Shown: piece by piece, positions 55,967 to 64,000 of the stretch | Layout of the letters: every line of letters begins with the position of its first letter | How positions within the stretch are numbered: position 1 is the first letter of the stretch | NCBI RefSeq assembly: GCF_005887615.1 | Contig: NZ_VANS01000001.1 | Span: 1,594,024 to 1,658,023 of the forward strand | Direction of reading: 5' to 3' | DNA from: Sulfitobacter sabulilitoris | GTDB taxonomy: Bacteria > Pseudomonadota > Alphaproteobacteria > Rhodobacterales > Rhodobacteraceae | DNA length: 64,000 nucleotides | Translations under genes and position numbers: made by a program | The notes under the pieces: model-generated | What the model saw: the letters and a program-made list of their open reading frames with translations, nothing else | Databases searched by the model: none | Told to the model about the DNA's origin: nothing

Positions 55967-56821
55967 ATGTCCACCGTCCTATACGAACGCACCGGCCGCA
56001 TCGCGCGGCTGACGCTGAACCGCCCGCAGGTGATGAACGCGATCGACGACGACCTGCCGCGCGATCTGGCCGCGGCCGTGGCACGCGCGGACGCCGACCC
56101 CGAGGTGCACGTGATGATCCTTGCCGGGGCCGGGCGCGCATTCTGCGCAGGCTACGACCTGGCGCATTATGCCGCCGATCCGAACAACCCGATGACGCAG
56201 GACATGCCGTGGGATCCGATGCAGGACTACCAGTTCATGTGGTCCAACACGCAGGCCTTCATGTCGCTGTTTCGCGCGATGAAGCCGGTGATCTGCAAGG
56301 TGCACGGTTTTGCCGTCGCGGGCGGCTCCGACATCGCGCTGTGCTGCGATCTGGTGGTGATGGCCGATGACGCGCAGATCGGCTACATGCCCAGCCGGGT
56401 CTGGGGCTGTCCCACGACGGCGATGTGGGTGTACCGCCTGGGCCCGGAAAAGGCCAAGCGCATGATGTTCACCGGCGACAAGATCACCGGGATCGAGGCC
56501 GCGGACATGGGGCTTGTGCTGAAATCCGTGCCCAAGGCCGATCTGGACGCCGAGGTCGAGGCGCTGGCGGCCCGGATGGCCAGCGTGCCGGTCAACCAGT
56601 TGGCAATGCACAAGATGGTCATCAACCAGACGATGGAGGCAACGCTGACCCAGACCCAGCGGCTGGCCACGGTGTTCGACGGAATCACCCGCCATTCGCC
56701 CGAAGGGCTGCATTTCAAGGCGCGGGCCGAAGCGGTGGGATGGAAGCAGGCGGTGCAAGAGCGCGACGCGGGCAGCTTTGACTGGACCCGGAACCGGCAA
56801 ATCCCCGGCAACGCGGACTGA
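55967..56821 (+). CDS. Crotonase/enoyl-CoA hydratase family protein
   Basis: 284 residues. The crotonase fold is shown by IARLTLNRPQVMNAIDDDL, the oxyanion-hole loop GAGRAFCAGYDL, and HGFAVAGGSDIALCCDLVVM with VWGCPTTAMW. One of the usual hydratase Glu positions reads differently, so dehydration versus another acyl-CoA reaction cannot be decided. ATG at 55967 starts right after the T-run of a terminator-like hairpin that holds its ribosome-binding site. Confidence 0.9.
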   Translation: MSTVLYERTGRIARLTLNRPQVMNAIDDDLPRDLAAAVARADADPEVHVMILAGAGRAFCAGYDLAHYAADPNNPMTQDMPWDPMQDYQFMWSNTQAFMSLFRAMKPVICKVHGFAVAGGSDIALCCDLVVMADDAQIGYMPSRVWGCPTTAMWVYRLGPEKAKRMMFTGDKITGIEAADMGLVLKSVPKADLDAEVEALAARMASVPVNQLAMHKMVINQTMEATLTQTQRLATVFDGITRHSPEGLHFKARAEAVGWKQAVQERDAGSFDWTRNRQIPGNAD

Positions 56822-56910
56822 CCCGCGGCGGGCGCGCCGGCCGCTCTCTTGAACCGCCGCGCGATCCATGCTCTGACCCGATCGTCCCCGTCACACGAAA
56901 GCTGCCCGCC

Positions 56911-57783
56911 ATGACCCAGATCATCACCGCCCTGTCCGAAATCTCCGGCCGCTACGAGGCCTTGTTCGTCGATCTGTGGGGCTGCGTCCACGACGGCGTG
57001 CGCGCCCTGCCCGATGCCGTGGCCGCACTGCAGGCCTACCGCAGGACGGGCGGCAAGGTGGTTCTGGTCACGAACTCGCCGCGCCCGCGCGCCGGCGTCG
57101 AAAAGCAGCTCGGCCATTTCGGCGTGCCCGACGACGCGTGGGACGCGATCGCCACATCCGGCGACAGCGCCCGCGCGGCGATGTTTCGCGGCGTCGTGGG
57201 CGACAAGGTCTGGCACATCGGCCCCGACAGCGACCTCAAGTTCTTCGAACCCCTGCAATTGGTCGATGACCCGCATCCCATCATCCGCGTCGATCTGGAC
57301 AAGGCCCAGGGCATGGTCTGCACCGGCCCCTTCGACAGCCTCGCCGACCCCGCCGTGATGCGTCCGCAATTCCTGGTGGCCAAGCAACGCGGACTGAAAC
57401 TGCTCTGCGCCAATCCCGATATCGTGGTCGACCGGGGCGACACGCGCGAATGGTGCGCCGGCGCGCTGGCCAGGCTGTACACCGAGATGGGCGGCGAAAG
57501 CCTGTACTTCGGCAAGCCGCATCCGCCGATCTACGACCTCGCACGGCGGCGGCTGGCCGCCCTGGGACAAGAGATCGCCAACGGCGACATCCTGGCCATC
57601 GGGGACGGCATCCATACCGACATCAAAGGCGCGATGGGCGAGGACATCGATTCCCTGTTCATCTCGGGCGGGCTGGCGGCATCGGAAACAAAAACCGACG
57701 GGCAACCGGACAAGGACGCCCTAAACGCCTATATCGAAAAGGAGATGTCCAATCCGACCTATACAATAGGTCACCTGAGGTGA
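56911..57783 (+). CDS. TIGR01459-type HAD-IIA hydrolase
   Basis: 290 residues. Motif I is LFVDLWGCVHDG with nucleophile Asp21; the DLWG form, with Trp in place of the second Asp-side residue, is normal for this subfamily. VLVTNSPRP is motif II, FGKPHPPIY has the motif III Lys, and AIGDGIHTDIKGA is motif IV. A HAD-IIA cap lies between. Substrate unknown. The stop codon is inside the stem of an intrinsic terminator. Confidence 0.88.
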   Translation: MTQIITALSEISGRYEALFVDLWGCVHDGVRALPDAVAALQAYRRTGGKVVLVTNSPRPRAGVEKQLGHFGVPDDAWDAIATSGDSARAAMFRGVVGDKVWHIGPDSDLKFFEPLQLVDDPHPIIRVDLDKAQGMVCTGPFDSLADPAVMRPQFLVAKQRGLKLLCANPDIVVDRGDTREWCAGALARLYTEMGGESLYFGKPHPPIYDLARRRLAALGQEIANGDILAIGDGIHTDIKGAMGEDIDSLFISGGLAASETKTDGQPDKDALNAYIEKEMSNPTYTIGHLR

Positions 57784-57792
57784 CCCATTTTT
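57769..57792 (+). terminator. Intrinsic terminator overlapping the HAD-IIA stop codon
   Basis: GGTCACC (57769-57775), TGA loop, GGTGACC (57779-57785), CA, then TTTTT (57788-57792). The gene's TGA (57781-57783) is in the right arm, so the last codons double as terminator. Confidence 0.85.
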
Positions 57793-57795
57793 CGC

Positions 57796-57823
57796 TTGAT
57801 TTTCTGCGCTCGCAAAGTAATTA
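57796..57823 (+). promoter_or_regulatory. Candidate promoter of the maoC gene
   Basis: TTGATT (57796-57801), 16 bp, TAATTA (57818-57823), in an AT-rich gap following the terminator and 51 bp before the maoC ATG. Confidence 0.55.
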
Positions 57824-57873
57824 AGTTACAAGTTGCGCGCTAAAAGCGTTAGAAAATTACCGGAAGGGTCATC

Positions 57874-58317
57874 ATGTTGGACAATCTGCCCCGCGGCACA
57901 ATCTGCATCGAAGACATCGAAATGGACATGTCGCGCCACCTGCGCAAGGTCGTGACGGACGAGGATATCGAGATGTTCGCGCAGATTTCGACCGACCGGA
58001 ACCCGGTCCATCTGGATGACGACTATGCCCGCGACACGATCTTCGAGGGGCGAATCGCGCATGGCATGCTGACCGCCGGCTTGATCTCCGCCGTGATCGG
58101 AGAGCAGTTGCCGGGGCATGGCACGGTCTACATGGGGCAGTCGCTGAAGTTTCTGGCCCCCGTGCGCCCCGGCGACATGGTCTATACCGAGGTCCGCGTG
58201 ACCGCGATCGACCATGCCAAGCGCCGCGTGACGCTCGACTGCCACTGTTCGGTCGAGGGCAAGAAGGTGCTGGTGGGCGAGGCGACGGTTCTGGCGCCGT
58301 CGCGCAAGTTCGACTGA
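57874..58317 (+). CDS. MaoC-family (R)-specific enoyl-CoA hydratase
   Basis: 147-residue hot-dog-fold protein. The hydratase 2 motif is at residues 41-46 (DRNPVH) followed by FEGRIAHGMLTAGLIS, giving the Asp/His catalytic dyad. MaoC/PhaJ enzymes hydrate trans-2-enoyl-CoA to (R)-3-hydroxyacyl-CoA, often feeding PHB. GGAAGGG precedes ATG 57874. A candidate promoter sits just upstream. Confidence 0.9.
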   Translation: MLDNLPRGTICIEDIEMDMSRHLRKVVTDEDIEMFAQISTDRNPVHLDDDYARDTIFEGRIAHGMLTAGLISAVIGEQLPGHGTVYMGQSLKFLAPVRPGDMVYTEVRVTAIDHAKRRVTLDCHCSVEGKKVLVGEATVLAPSRKFD

Positions 58318-58430
58318 CCAGCGGGCCAGTCCCGTAGCGGTCTGCAAAAGCGTTTCACCCAGGGTTTATTTGCCGTCATGAGGCGCAAGAGCGCCTTGCC
58401 TCCACCCCGTGTCGCCGCTACGCAAGGCAC

Positions 58431-59363
58431 ATGCGGATCATCCGGGATTACCAGTTCGTGGAAGACATCGATCGCGGCGCCAGCGCCGCGATTGGAAATT
58501 TCGACGGCGTGCATCTGGGGCATCGCGCGGTCATCGACATGGCACGTGCCGCAGCGCCCGACGCGCCGCTTGGCGTTCTGACGTTCGAGCCGCACCCGCG
58601 CGAATTTTTCGCCCCCCATGCCCCGCCCTTTCGCCTGATGAGCCGCAAGGCGCGCGCGCATCGGCTTGAAAAGTTGGGTGTCGAACGGCTTTACGAATTG
58701 AATTTCAACGCGCATCTGGCCTCGCTCAGCCCCGAAGCTTTCGCCCGCGACGTGATCTCGGGGGGATTCGGCCTGACGCATGTGATCGTGGGCGCCGATT
58801 TCTGCTTTGGCAAAGGGCGGGCGGGCACCGCCGCGCATCTGCAACAATTCGGCGCCGAGATGGGGTTCGGCGTGACCGTCGCCCCGCTTGTCGAACAGTC
58901 CCACCACACCATATCCTCGACCGCGATCCGGGCCGCCCTGACCGAGGGACGCACCCGCGACGCAGCCGCGATGCTGGGCCATTGGCACCGGATCGAAGGC
59001 CCGGTGATCGGCGGCGAGCAGCGCGGCCGCGAATTGGGCTACCCGACCGCCAACATGTCCATCGACGGGCTGCACCCGCCCGCGTTCGGGGTCTATGCCG
59101 TGCTGGTCGATGTGCTGGAGGGGCCCCACAAGGGTAGCTATCACGGCGTTTCGTCCCTTGGCGTGCGCCCGATGTTCGGGGAAAACCGGCCCAACCTCGA
59201 AACGTTTCTGTTCGATTTCAAGGGCGATCTCTATGGCACCGAACTGTCTGTCGCGCTGGTCGAACACCTGCGCGGCGAGGAAAAGTTCGACAGCCTTAAG
59301 GCGTTGATCGCGCAGATGGATGCCGACAGCGCCCGCGCCCGCGCCATCCTGGCCGCGCTATGA
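58431..59363 (+). CDS. ribF: Bifunctional riboflavin kinase / FAD synthetase
   Basis: 310 residues. The N-terminal FMN adenylyltransferase domain has AIGNFDGVHLGHRAV (GxFDGVHxGH) and GADFCFGKGRAG. The C-terminal riboflavin kinase domain has GEQRGRELGYPTANM and VSSLGVRPMFGEN. Makes FMN and FAD. ATG at 58431. It overlaps the ycgN start by 4 bp (ATGA). Confidence 0.96.
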   Translation: MRIIRDYQFVEDIDRGASAAIGNFDGVHLGHRAVIDMARAAAPDAPLGVLTFEPHPREFFAPHAPPFRLMSRKARAHRLEKLGVERLYELNFNAHLASLSPEAFARDVISGGFGLTHVIVGADFCFGKGRAGTAAHLQQFGAEMGFGVTVAPLVEQSHHTISSTAIRAALTEGRTRDAAAMLGHWHRIEGPVIGGEQRGRELGYPTANMSIDGLHPPAFGVYAVLVDVLEGPHKGSYHGVSSLGVRPMFGENRPNLETFLFDFKGDLYGTELSVALVEHLRGEEKFDSLKALIAQMDADSARARAILAAL

Positions 59364-59833
59364 CCGGCGATCCCATCGCACGCAACGGCCTGTCCCCCCG
59401 CTTCTGGGAGAAAAAGCCGCTCGCAAAGATGTCCCAGAAGGAATGGGAGGCGCTTTGCGACGGCTGCGGAAAATGCTGCCTCAACAAGCTCGAGGACGAG
59501 GACAGCGGCGAGGTCGCGCTGACCCGTGTCGCGTGCCGCCTGCTGGACGACGCCACCTGCCGGTGCGCGCATTACGACACCCGCCATCACTTTGTGCCCG
59601 ACTGCATCGTGTTGCGGCCCGACAATCTCGACACTCACGCCTACTGGATGCCCGAAACCTGCGCATATCGCCTGCTTTGGCAGGGCAAGCCCCTGCCCGA
59701 ATGGCATCCGCTGTTGACCGGCACAGCGCAGTCCGTGCACGACGCCGGCATCAGCGTGCAGGGCTGGACGCTGAGCGAATTCGACATTCCCGAGGACGAA
59801 TGGGAAGAGCATATTATCGAGGAGCCAACCTGA
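59360..59833 (+). CDS. YcgN/UPF0260 cysteine-cluster protein
   Basis: 157 residues. A CxxCGxCC cluster at Cys33, 36, 39 and 40 (LCDGCGKCCLNKLED) and further Cys residues in RVACRL, CRCAHY, DCIV and ETCAYR may bind a metal or Fe-S centre. UPF0260 is uncharacterised. It is coupled to ribF (upstream) and overlaps the aldolase start (downstream TGATG). Confidence 0.9.
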   Translation: MTGDPIARNGLSPRFWEKKPLAKMSQKEWEALCDGCGKCCLNKLEDEDSGEVALTRVACRLLDDATCRCAHYDTRHHFVPDCIVLRPDNLDTHAYWMPETCAYRLLWQGKPLPEWHPLLTGTAQSVHDAGISVQGWTLSEFDIPEDEWEEHIIEEPT

Positions 59834-60873
59834 TGTTTTTCGCCTCTGACAACGCGGGCCCGGTGCATGTACAAGTCATGGACCGGGTGATCGCAGCCAA
59901 TGCGGATTACGCCATGCCCTACGGCAACGATCCGATCATGGACGAGGTGCGCCAAAGCATCCGCACCGCATTCGAGGCACCCGATGCGGCGGTCTATCTG
60001 GTTGCCACGGGCACGGCGGCCAATGCGCTGGCGCTGGCGTGCTATTGCCAGCCCTGGCAGACGATCTTCTGCAGCCCCGTGGCCCATATCCACGAGGACG
60101 AATGCAATGCGCCGGAATTCTACACCGGGGCGGCCAAGCTGACGCTGGTGCCCGGCGGCGACAAGATGACGCCCGACGCGCTGCGCCGCAGCATAGCGGG
60201 CGAGGAAGTGCGCGGCGTGCACGGGCCCCAGCGCGGCCCGGTGTCGATCACGCAAGTCACCGAGCGCGGGGGGGTCTATTCGCTGGACGAATTGCGCGCC
60301 CTGACCGCCGTGGCCAGGGATCACGGACTGCCCGTGCATCTGGATGGGGCACGGTTTGCCAATGCGCTCGTGGCGCTGGGGTGCAGCCCCGCCGACATGA
60401 CGTGGAAATCGGGCGTCGATGTGGTCAGCTTTGGCGGCACCAAGAACGGCTGCATGGGGGTCGAGGCGGTCGTGTTCTTTTCGCCCGAAAAGGCGTGGGA
60501 GTTCGAACTGCGCCGCAAACGGGGCGCGCATCTGTTCTCCAAGCACCGCTATCTGTCGGCCCAGATGGCCGGCTACCTGCAGGACGACCTGTGGCTGACG
60601 ACCGCCCGTCAGGCCAACGACAACTGCGCCTATCTGGCGCAGGGGCTGCGCGCTGCCGGGGCCTCGTTCCTGCACACTCCGCAGGCCAACATGATCTTTG
60701 CCAGCTTTCCGCGCGCCACGCATCAGCGCCTGCATGACGCCGGTGCGAAATATTACATCTGGGAAGGCACCCTGGAGGGAGACGACCCGTCCGAGATGCT
60801 GGCCGCCCGGCTGGTGTGCGACTGGTCGGTCGACCGCGCCGCGATCGACGCGTTCCTAGCTCACTTCCAGTAG
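59833..60873 (+). CDS. ltaE: Low-specificity L-threonine aldolase
   Basis: 346-residue PLP enzyme of the beta-eliminating lyase/threonine aldolase group. The Schiff-base Lys is about residue 204 in SFGGTKNG; HLDGARFANA and YGNDPIMDEV are family motifs. Cleaves threonine or allo-threonine to glycine and acetaldehyde; stereospecificity not set by sequence. ATG at 59833. It ends in an 18-bp overlap with the convergent hydrolase. Confidence 0.92.
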   Translation: MFFASDNAGPVHVQVMDRVIAANADYAMPYGNDPIMDEVRQSIRTAFEAPDAAVYLVATGTAANALALACYCQPWQTIFCSPVAHIHEDECNAPEFYTGAAKLTLVPGGDKMTPDALRRSIAGEEVRGVHGPQRGPVSITQVTERGGVYSLDELRALTAVARDHGLPVHLDGARFANALVALGCSPADMTWKSGVDVVSFGGTKNGCMGVEAVVFFSPEKAWEFELRRKRGAHLFSKHRYLSAQMAGYLQDDLWLTTARQANDNCAYLAQGLRAAGASFLHTPQANMIFASFPRATHQRLHDAGAKYYIWEGTLEGDDPSEMLAARLVCDWSVDRAAIDAFLAHFQ

Positions 60874-61656
60874 CGCGTGAATGGCGGCGCCCACCGCTTC
60901 GGGGTGGGTGATGGGGGCCATGTGCCCCGCGCCTTCGATGACCATGCGCCGGGCGTCCGGCAGGCGTCGGGCAAGCGCGCCGTTGATCGCATCCACCACG
61001 TCGATCGACGCCTCGCCTTCGATCAGCAGGCTGGGCATCGTCACGCGGTCCAGCGCGCCGGGCACCAGAAGTTTGGCATTGTCGTCGAACAGCATCGGCG
61101 TGCCGTCGGGGACGATGCGAATGCGGGCGATCATGTAGTCGCGCACCGATTTCGGTATATCGGCCCATTTCGTGCCATCGCCCCAAACCCGGTTGAAGCC
61201 GCGCGCCGCGGATTCCATATCGCCATCGGCCAGGCCCTGTTCATAATCCGCGACCAGATCGTCATGGGCCTGCACGCGCTCCGGTTCATCCGCCAGTGCG
61301 GGCGCAAAGAACACCGGCTCGATCATCGTCAGGCTGCGGACATGCGCGGGATTTTCCACCGCAAGCCGCAGCGCCACGGTCGCGCCGAACGAATGACCGA
61401 CCAGGTCCATCGGCTGCGTCAGCAGGGCCCGCCCCATGTCGGTGCTGACCTGGTGCAGATCGCCCTCGCCTGTCCAGTCGCCGCTTTTGCCGTGGCCCGG
61501 CAGATCGTAGGCGGTGAGCGTCAGATGCTCGCCCAGAACCTTGGCCACCCCCGCCCAGGCCCCGGAATGCGCCAAAGTGCAATGGATCGCCAAGGCGGGG
61601 CGATCCCCGCTGCCAAAAGTGCGCACATGCGTGGGAAACCCGGCGGCCCCGTTCAC
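60856..61656 (-). CDS. Alpha/beta-fold hydrolase
   Basis: 266 residues. Nucleophile Ser89 in VGHSFGAT, DLPGHGKSGDW, and the C-terminal catalytic His in GAGHMAP. An active-site Asp is likely in the LIEGEAS region. Start is GTG at 61656, overlapping the isomerase stop (GTGA). Substrate unknown; it is co-transcribed with the 2-hydroxychromene-2-carboxylate isomerase-like gene. Confidence 0.85.
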   Translation of the reverse strand: MNGAAGFPTHVRTFGSGDRPALAIHCTLAHSGAWAGVAKVLGEHLTLTAYDLPGHGKSGDWTGEGDLHQVSTDMGRALLTQPMDLVGHSFGATVALRLAVENPAHVRSLTMIEPVFFAPALADEPERVQAHDDLVADYEQGLADGDMESAARGFNRVWGDGTKWADIPKSVRDYMIARIRIVPDGTPMLFDDNAKLLVPGALDRVTMPSLLIEGEASIDVVDAINGALARRLPDARRMVIEGAGHMAPITHPEAVGAAIHALLEVS

Positions 61657-62252
61657 AATTTTCCGCCAAGGTGGGCGTCCAGATCTTCCAGACGGTCCTG
61701 ACCCCAGAACCTGTTGTCGCCGTCGGCGATGTAGAATGGCACACCGAAAACGCCCCGCTCGACCGCTTCCTCGAGGTTCTGGGCATAGGTTTCCGCCCCT
61801 TCCAGCAACCCGCTGTCCGCCAGCGCGGGATCAAATCCGGCCTCTTGCAGGCACGCCTTGATCACCGCCTCCTCCGCGATGTCCTTTTCCTCGGCCCAGA
61901 CGGCGCGGGTGATCGCATGCACCAGTTTGCCCAGATCGCCGCCCCCGGCATTCTGCGCCGCGATAAAGGCATAGGCCGCGGGCGCACCATTGGTCGGCCA
62001 ATGCGCCGGCTTGAGGTTGAACGGCATGCCCAGCTTTTTCGCCTGGCGCACCAGTTCCTGCGCGCGGTATTCCATGCGCGAGGGGTGGCGGTCCTTGGGC
62101 GGCGTGCCGCCGGTTCGGCCAAAGAGCGCGATCACATCCACCGGCTTGTAGGTCACCGATGCTCCATGCTTTTTCGCGATCTCCTCGAACCGGTTCCCGG
62201 CGAGGTAGGTGTAGGGAGACAATGTCGCGAAAAAATAATCGATATGGGCCAT
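61653..62252 (-). CDS. 2-hydroxychromene-2-carboxylate isomerase-like (GST kappa/DsbA-fold)
   Basis: 199 residues, beginning HIDYFFATLSPYTYLAG. The active-site Ser of the family lies in the SPYTY loop, and FGVPFYIADGDNRFWGQDRLEDL is the cis-Pro/DsbA-like end. In naphthalene degradation this fold isomerises the chromene with glutathione; most roseobacter members have unknown roles. ATG at 62252, opposite prs. First gene of the pair with the hydrolase. Confidence 0.88.
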   Translation of the reverse strand: MAHIDYFFATLSPYTYLAGNRFEEIAKKHGASVTYKPVDVIALFGRTGGTPPKDRHPSRMEYRAQELVRQAKKLGMPFNLKPAHWPTNGAPAAYAFIAAQNAGGGDLGKLVHAITRAVWAEEKDIAEEAVIKACLQEAGFDPALADSGLLEGAETYAQNLEEAVERGVFGVPFYIADGDNRFWGQDRLEDLDAHLGGKL

Positions 62253-62365
62253 TTGGTCCCTCCTTGGGGTGTCTGTTGCTTTGCCGGACGGTACTGCCGT
62301 GCTAAGCGGTGTCAACATCACGAATCTGTCACATTGCTCTGATGCTGCTGCGGGAATCCCATCAC

Positions 62366-63385
62366 ATGCCGAATATCACCGAACCCAAGCTGATCTCTGG
62401 GAACGCCAACATGCCACTGGCCCGCGCAATCGCGCGGCGCATGTCGCTGCATCGCGGCAAGAACGTGGGCCTTGTCGATGCCCGGGTCGAGCGGTTCAAC
62501 GATGGCGAGATTTTCGTCGAAGTGTTCGAGAACGTGCGCGGCGAGGATATGTTCATCATCCAGTCGACGTCGAACCCGGCCAACGACAACCTGATGGAAC
62601 TGCTGGTCATGGCCGACGCGCTGCGCCGGTCGTCGGCGGCGCGCATCACGGCCGTGCTGCCTTATTTCGGTTACGCCCGGCAAGACCGCCGCACCAAGGC
62701 CCGCACGCCCATTACCGCCAAGCTGGTGGCCAACATGCTGGTCGGCACGGGCATCGAACGGGTCCTGACGATGGATCTTCACGCGGCACAGATCCAGGGG
62801 TTCTTCGATATTCCGGTGGATAACCTCTACGCCTCGCCGATCTTCGCGCTCGACATCAAGTCGGAGTTCAAGGACCGCATGGACGAACTGATGGTCGTAT
62901 CGCCGGATGTGGGCGGCGTGGCACGGGCGCGCGAGTTGGCCAAGCGGGTCAATGCGCCGCTGTCGATCGTCGACAAGCGCCGCGAAAAACCCGGCGAGAT
63001 CGCAGAGATGAAAGTGATCGGCGACGTCACGGGCAAGATCTGCCTGATCGTCGATGACATCTGCGACACCGCGGGCACGCTCTGCAAGGCCGCCGAAGTG
63101 CTGATGGAGCATGGCGCCAAGGAGGTCCATTCCTACATCAGCCACGGTGTCATGTCCGGCCCGGCGGTCGAGCGTGTCACGAGTTCGGTGATGAAGTCGC
63201 TGGTTCTGACCGACACCATCGCCCCCACGCAAGCGGTGCAAGACGCCGCGAACATCCGCGTCGTGCCGACCGCGCCGATCTTTGCCCAGGCCATCCTGAA
63301 TATCTGGAACGGAACGTCGGTGTCGTCGCTGTTCGAGGCCGACACGCTCGGGCCGATCTACGATGGCATGTACGCCGCGGAATAG
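62366..63385 (+). CDS. prs: Ribose-phosphate pyrophosphokinase
   Basis: Makes PRPP from ribose-5-phosphate and ATP for purine, pyrimidine, His, Trp and NAD synthesis. 339 residues. [22 protein letters not shown] (key Arg/His set), the [12 protein letters not shown] motif, and the PRPP loop [12 protein letters not shown] are clear. ATG at 62366 preferred to 62342 because [15 protein letters not shown] matches rhodobacter homologues. It lies 113 bp from a divergent isomerase gene. Confidence 0.96.
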   Translation: MPNITEPKLISGNANMPLARAIARRMSLHRGKNVGLVDARVERFNDGEIFVEVFENVRGEDMFIIQSTSNPANDNLMELLVMADALRRSSAARITAVLPYFGYARQDRRTKARTPITAKLVANMLVGTGIERVLTMDLHAAQIQGFFDIPVDNLYASPIFALDIKSEFKDRMDELMVVSPDVGGVARARELAKRVNAPLSIVDKRREKPGEIAEMKVIGDVTGKICLIVDDICDTAGTLCKAAEVLMEHGAKEVHSYISHGVMSGPAVERVTSSVMKSLVLTDTIAPTQAVQDAANIRVVPTAPIFAQAILNIWNGTSVSSLFEADTLGPIYDGMYAAE

Positions 63386-63393
63386 ACGCGGGG

Positions 63394-63750
63394 TCAGTAC
63401 AGCTCCCATTCATCCTCTTCCGGGTCGCCCAGCTCGCCAAAGGCCAGCCAGGCGATACGTACGCGAGCGACGCGCGTGTCACCCCATGTCCGAAACACCA
63501 TGTCGAAGCCATCCTTTGTCACGGCCTCGGCGCTCAGGTCCGCGCGCATCACCGTCGCGGCATCCATATCCCACAGCGACAGCGACAGGTGCACGACCGG
63601 GGCCGCGGCAAACTTTTCGCTGAACCTGATGCGGCGACGGCGTTCACGCTGGCCCCTGCCGGTCCACATCTCGCCGTTGTCCTCGAAATCCGAAAACAGA
63701 ACGACATCGTCCTGATCAATCCCGATCCGGTTGCTGCTGAGGTGTTTCAT
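63394..63750 (-). CDS. H-type lectin domain protein
   Basis: 118 residues with the H-type lectin (Pfam H_lectin) beta-sandwich pattern: VVLFSDFEDNGEMWTG, RRRIRFSEKFAAAPVVHLSLSLWDM, and VRIAWLAFG. In discoidin and snail lectins this domain binds N-acetylgalactosamine-type sugars. No signal peptide is visible, so the role here is unclear. ATG at 63750. Convergent with prs (8-bp gap). Confidence 0.82.
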   Translation of the reverse strand: MKHLSSNRIGIDQDDVVLFSDFEDNGEMWTGRGQRERRRRIRFSEKFAAAPVVHLSLSLWDMDAATVMRADLSAEAVTKDGFDMVFRTWGDTRVARVRIAWLAFGELGDPEEDEWELY

Positions 63751-63815
63751 GCTGTCGTTCCCTTGTCGCGCGCAGCCTAGGTCAGTGGAGACCTCAAAGA
63801 CAGGCCGCAAATACC

Positions 63816-63844
63816 AAAAGGCCCCGCGTGTTGCAGGGCCTTTT
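63816..63844 (-). terminator. Intrinsic terminator downstream of the right-edge gene
   Basis: AAAAGGCCC (63844-63836 on the minus strand) and GGGCCTTTT (63824-63816) around an 11-nt loop. A and T flanks on both sides make it bidirectional in form, but the gene to the right (ending at 63871) is the one it follows. Confidence 0.8.
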
Positions 63845-63870
63845 GCTGAAATCTGTATGAACCGGCAGGG

Positions 63871-64000
63871 TCAGAGGCTGGGCTGCTTGGTGGACAGACC
63901 GATGTGATCCCCGATCGCCACCATATCCGCCAGCAGCTTGGCGGCGTCGTCGACGGGGCCCGGCTGGTTCTTGAAGGTCTCGCGCGCCTGTTTGTACGCA
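63871..64000 (-). CDS. C-terminus of an unidentified protein
   Basis: Only the last 42 residues are in the window, ending [17 protein letters not shown]. Ala/Gln/Lys-rich and helical before that ([12 protein letters not shown]). Not enough to assign. The frame is supported by clean codon use and the terminator that follows. The rest lies beyond 64000. Confidence 0.5.
   Translation of the reverse strand, partial: AYKQARETFKNQPGPVDDAAKLLADMVAIGDHIGLSTKQPSL

Noticed and set aside
57769..57792. Terminator as evidence of a truncated HAD-IIA gene
   Set aside because: All HAD motifs and the expected length are present; the terminator simply overlaps a natural stop codon.

Overview
The window is GC-rich, gene-dense bacterial chromosome that most resembles a marine member of the Rhodobacteraceae (Roseobacter group, Alphaproteobacteria). 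The lineage call rests on several family-level markers: a fused Mrp antiporter A/B subunit, an Hsp20-DUF1150 pair, a CIRCE-controlled groESL operon, a fused ATP sulfurylase/APS kinase, an Lrp-trxB divergent pair, DUF1127 and DUF465 small proteins, and typical Roseobacter small ORFs. I see no prophage, integrase, transposase, CRISPR array, restriction system or other defence locus. Most of the window is housekeeping and central metabolism.

Layout. 1-5300: a BciB/F420-type flavoprotein cut by the left edge, nadK, then glyA, a divergent NadE-like protein, a GAF protein and a small membrane protein. 5479-11956: an esterase, cyclopropane fatty-acid synthase, a HAD protein that appears to lack its nucleophile, and carB, which ends in a very strong hairpin. 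11979-12986: a miniature mercury-type locus (Cys-rich GDCC protein, MerF-like permease, divergent MerR) with a textbook MerR promoter but no reductase. 13343-18053: a tiny lipoprotein, a FabH-like synthase with a phased site cluster upstream, thymidine kinase, and the convergent ybjN-proC-csaA-hydroxyacid dehydrogenase operon. 18513-24542: a six-gene Mrp Na+/H+ antiporter operon. 24568-30363: a sugar locus with D-lyxose/mannose isomerase, a ROK repressor, and a divergent frcBCAK-like fructose-type ABC transporter plus kinase operon.

30351-36054: a SARP/TolB/TPR regulator, DUF1127, tRNA-Thr(CGU), ubiK, and lgt-midA-pgeF. 36358-43094: small proteins, a Hint-domain protein, Lrp/trxB, sat-cysC, a GT10-like glycosyltransferase and PhzF. 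43207-51453: heat-shock hsp20-DUF1150 under an RpoH-like promoter, purEK, an orphan phnM, a lipase, Nudix, EamA, an orphan histidine kinase/response regulator pair and a GNAT protein. 51567-64000: groESL with CIRCE, Mn-dependent pyrophosphatase, a crotonase whose ribosome-binding site is buried in a terminator-like hairpin, a HAD-IIA phosphatase, maoC, ribF-ycgN-ltaE, a hydrolase/isomerase pair, prs, an H-type lectin and a clipped gene at the right edge.

No single locus is clearly a new system. The best candidates for a second look are RNA or operator-level: two mutually exclusive 8-bp stems upstream of carB, the RBS-sequestering terminator before the crotonase, and three helically phased GTACGGAT sites before the FabH-like gene. 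At gene level they are the minimal mer cassette with a truncated MerF, the nucleophile-less HAD and Hint proteins, and the sugar locus pairing frcBCAK with an aldose isomerase. All family assignments are by eye; no database search was run.
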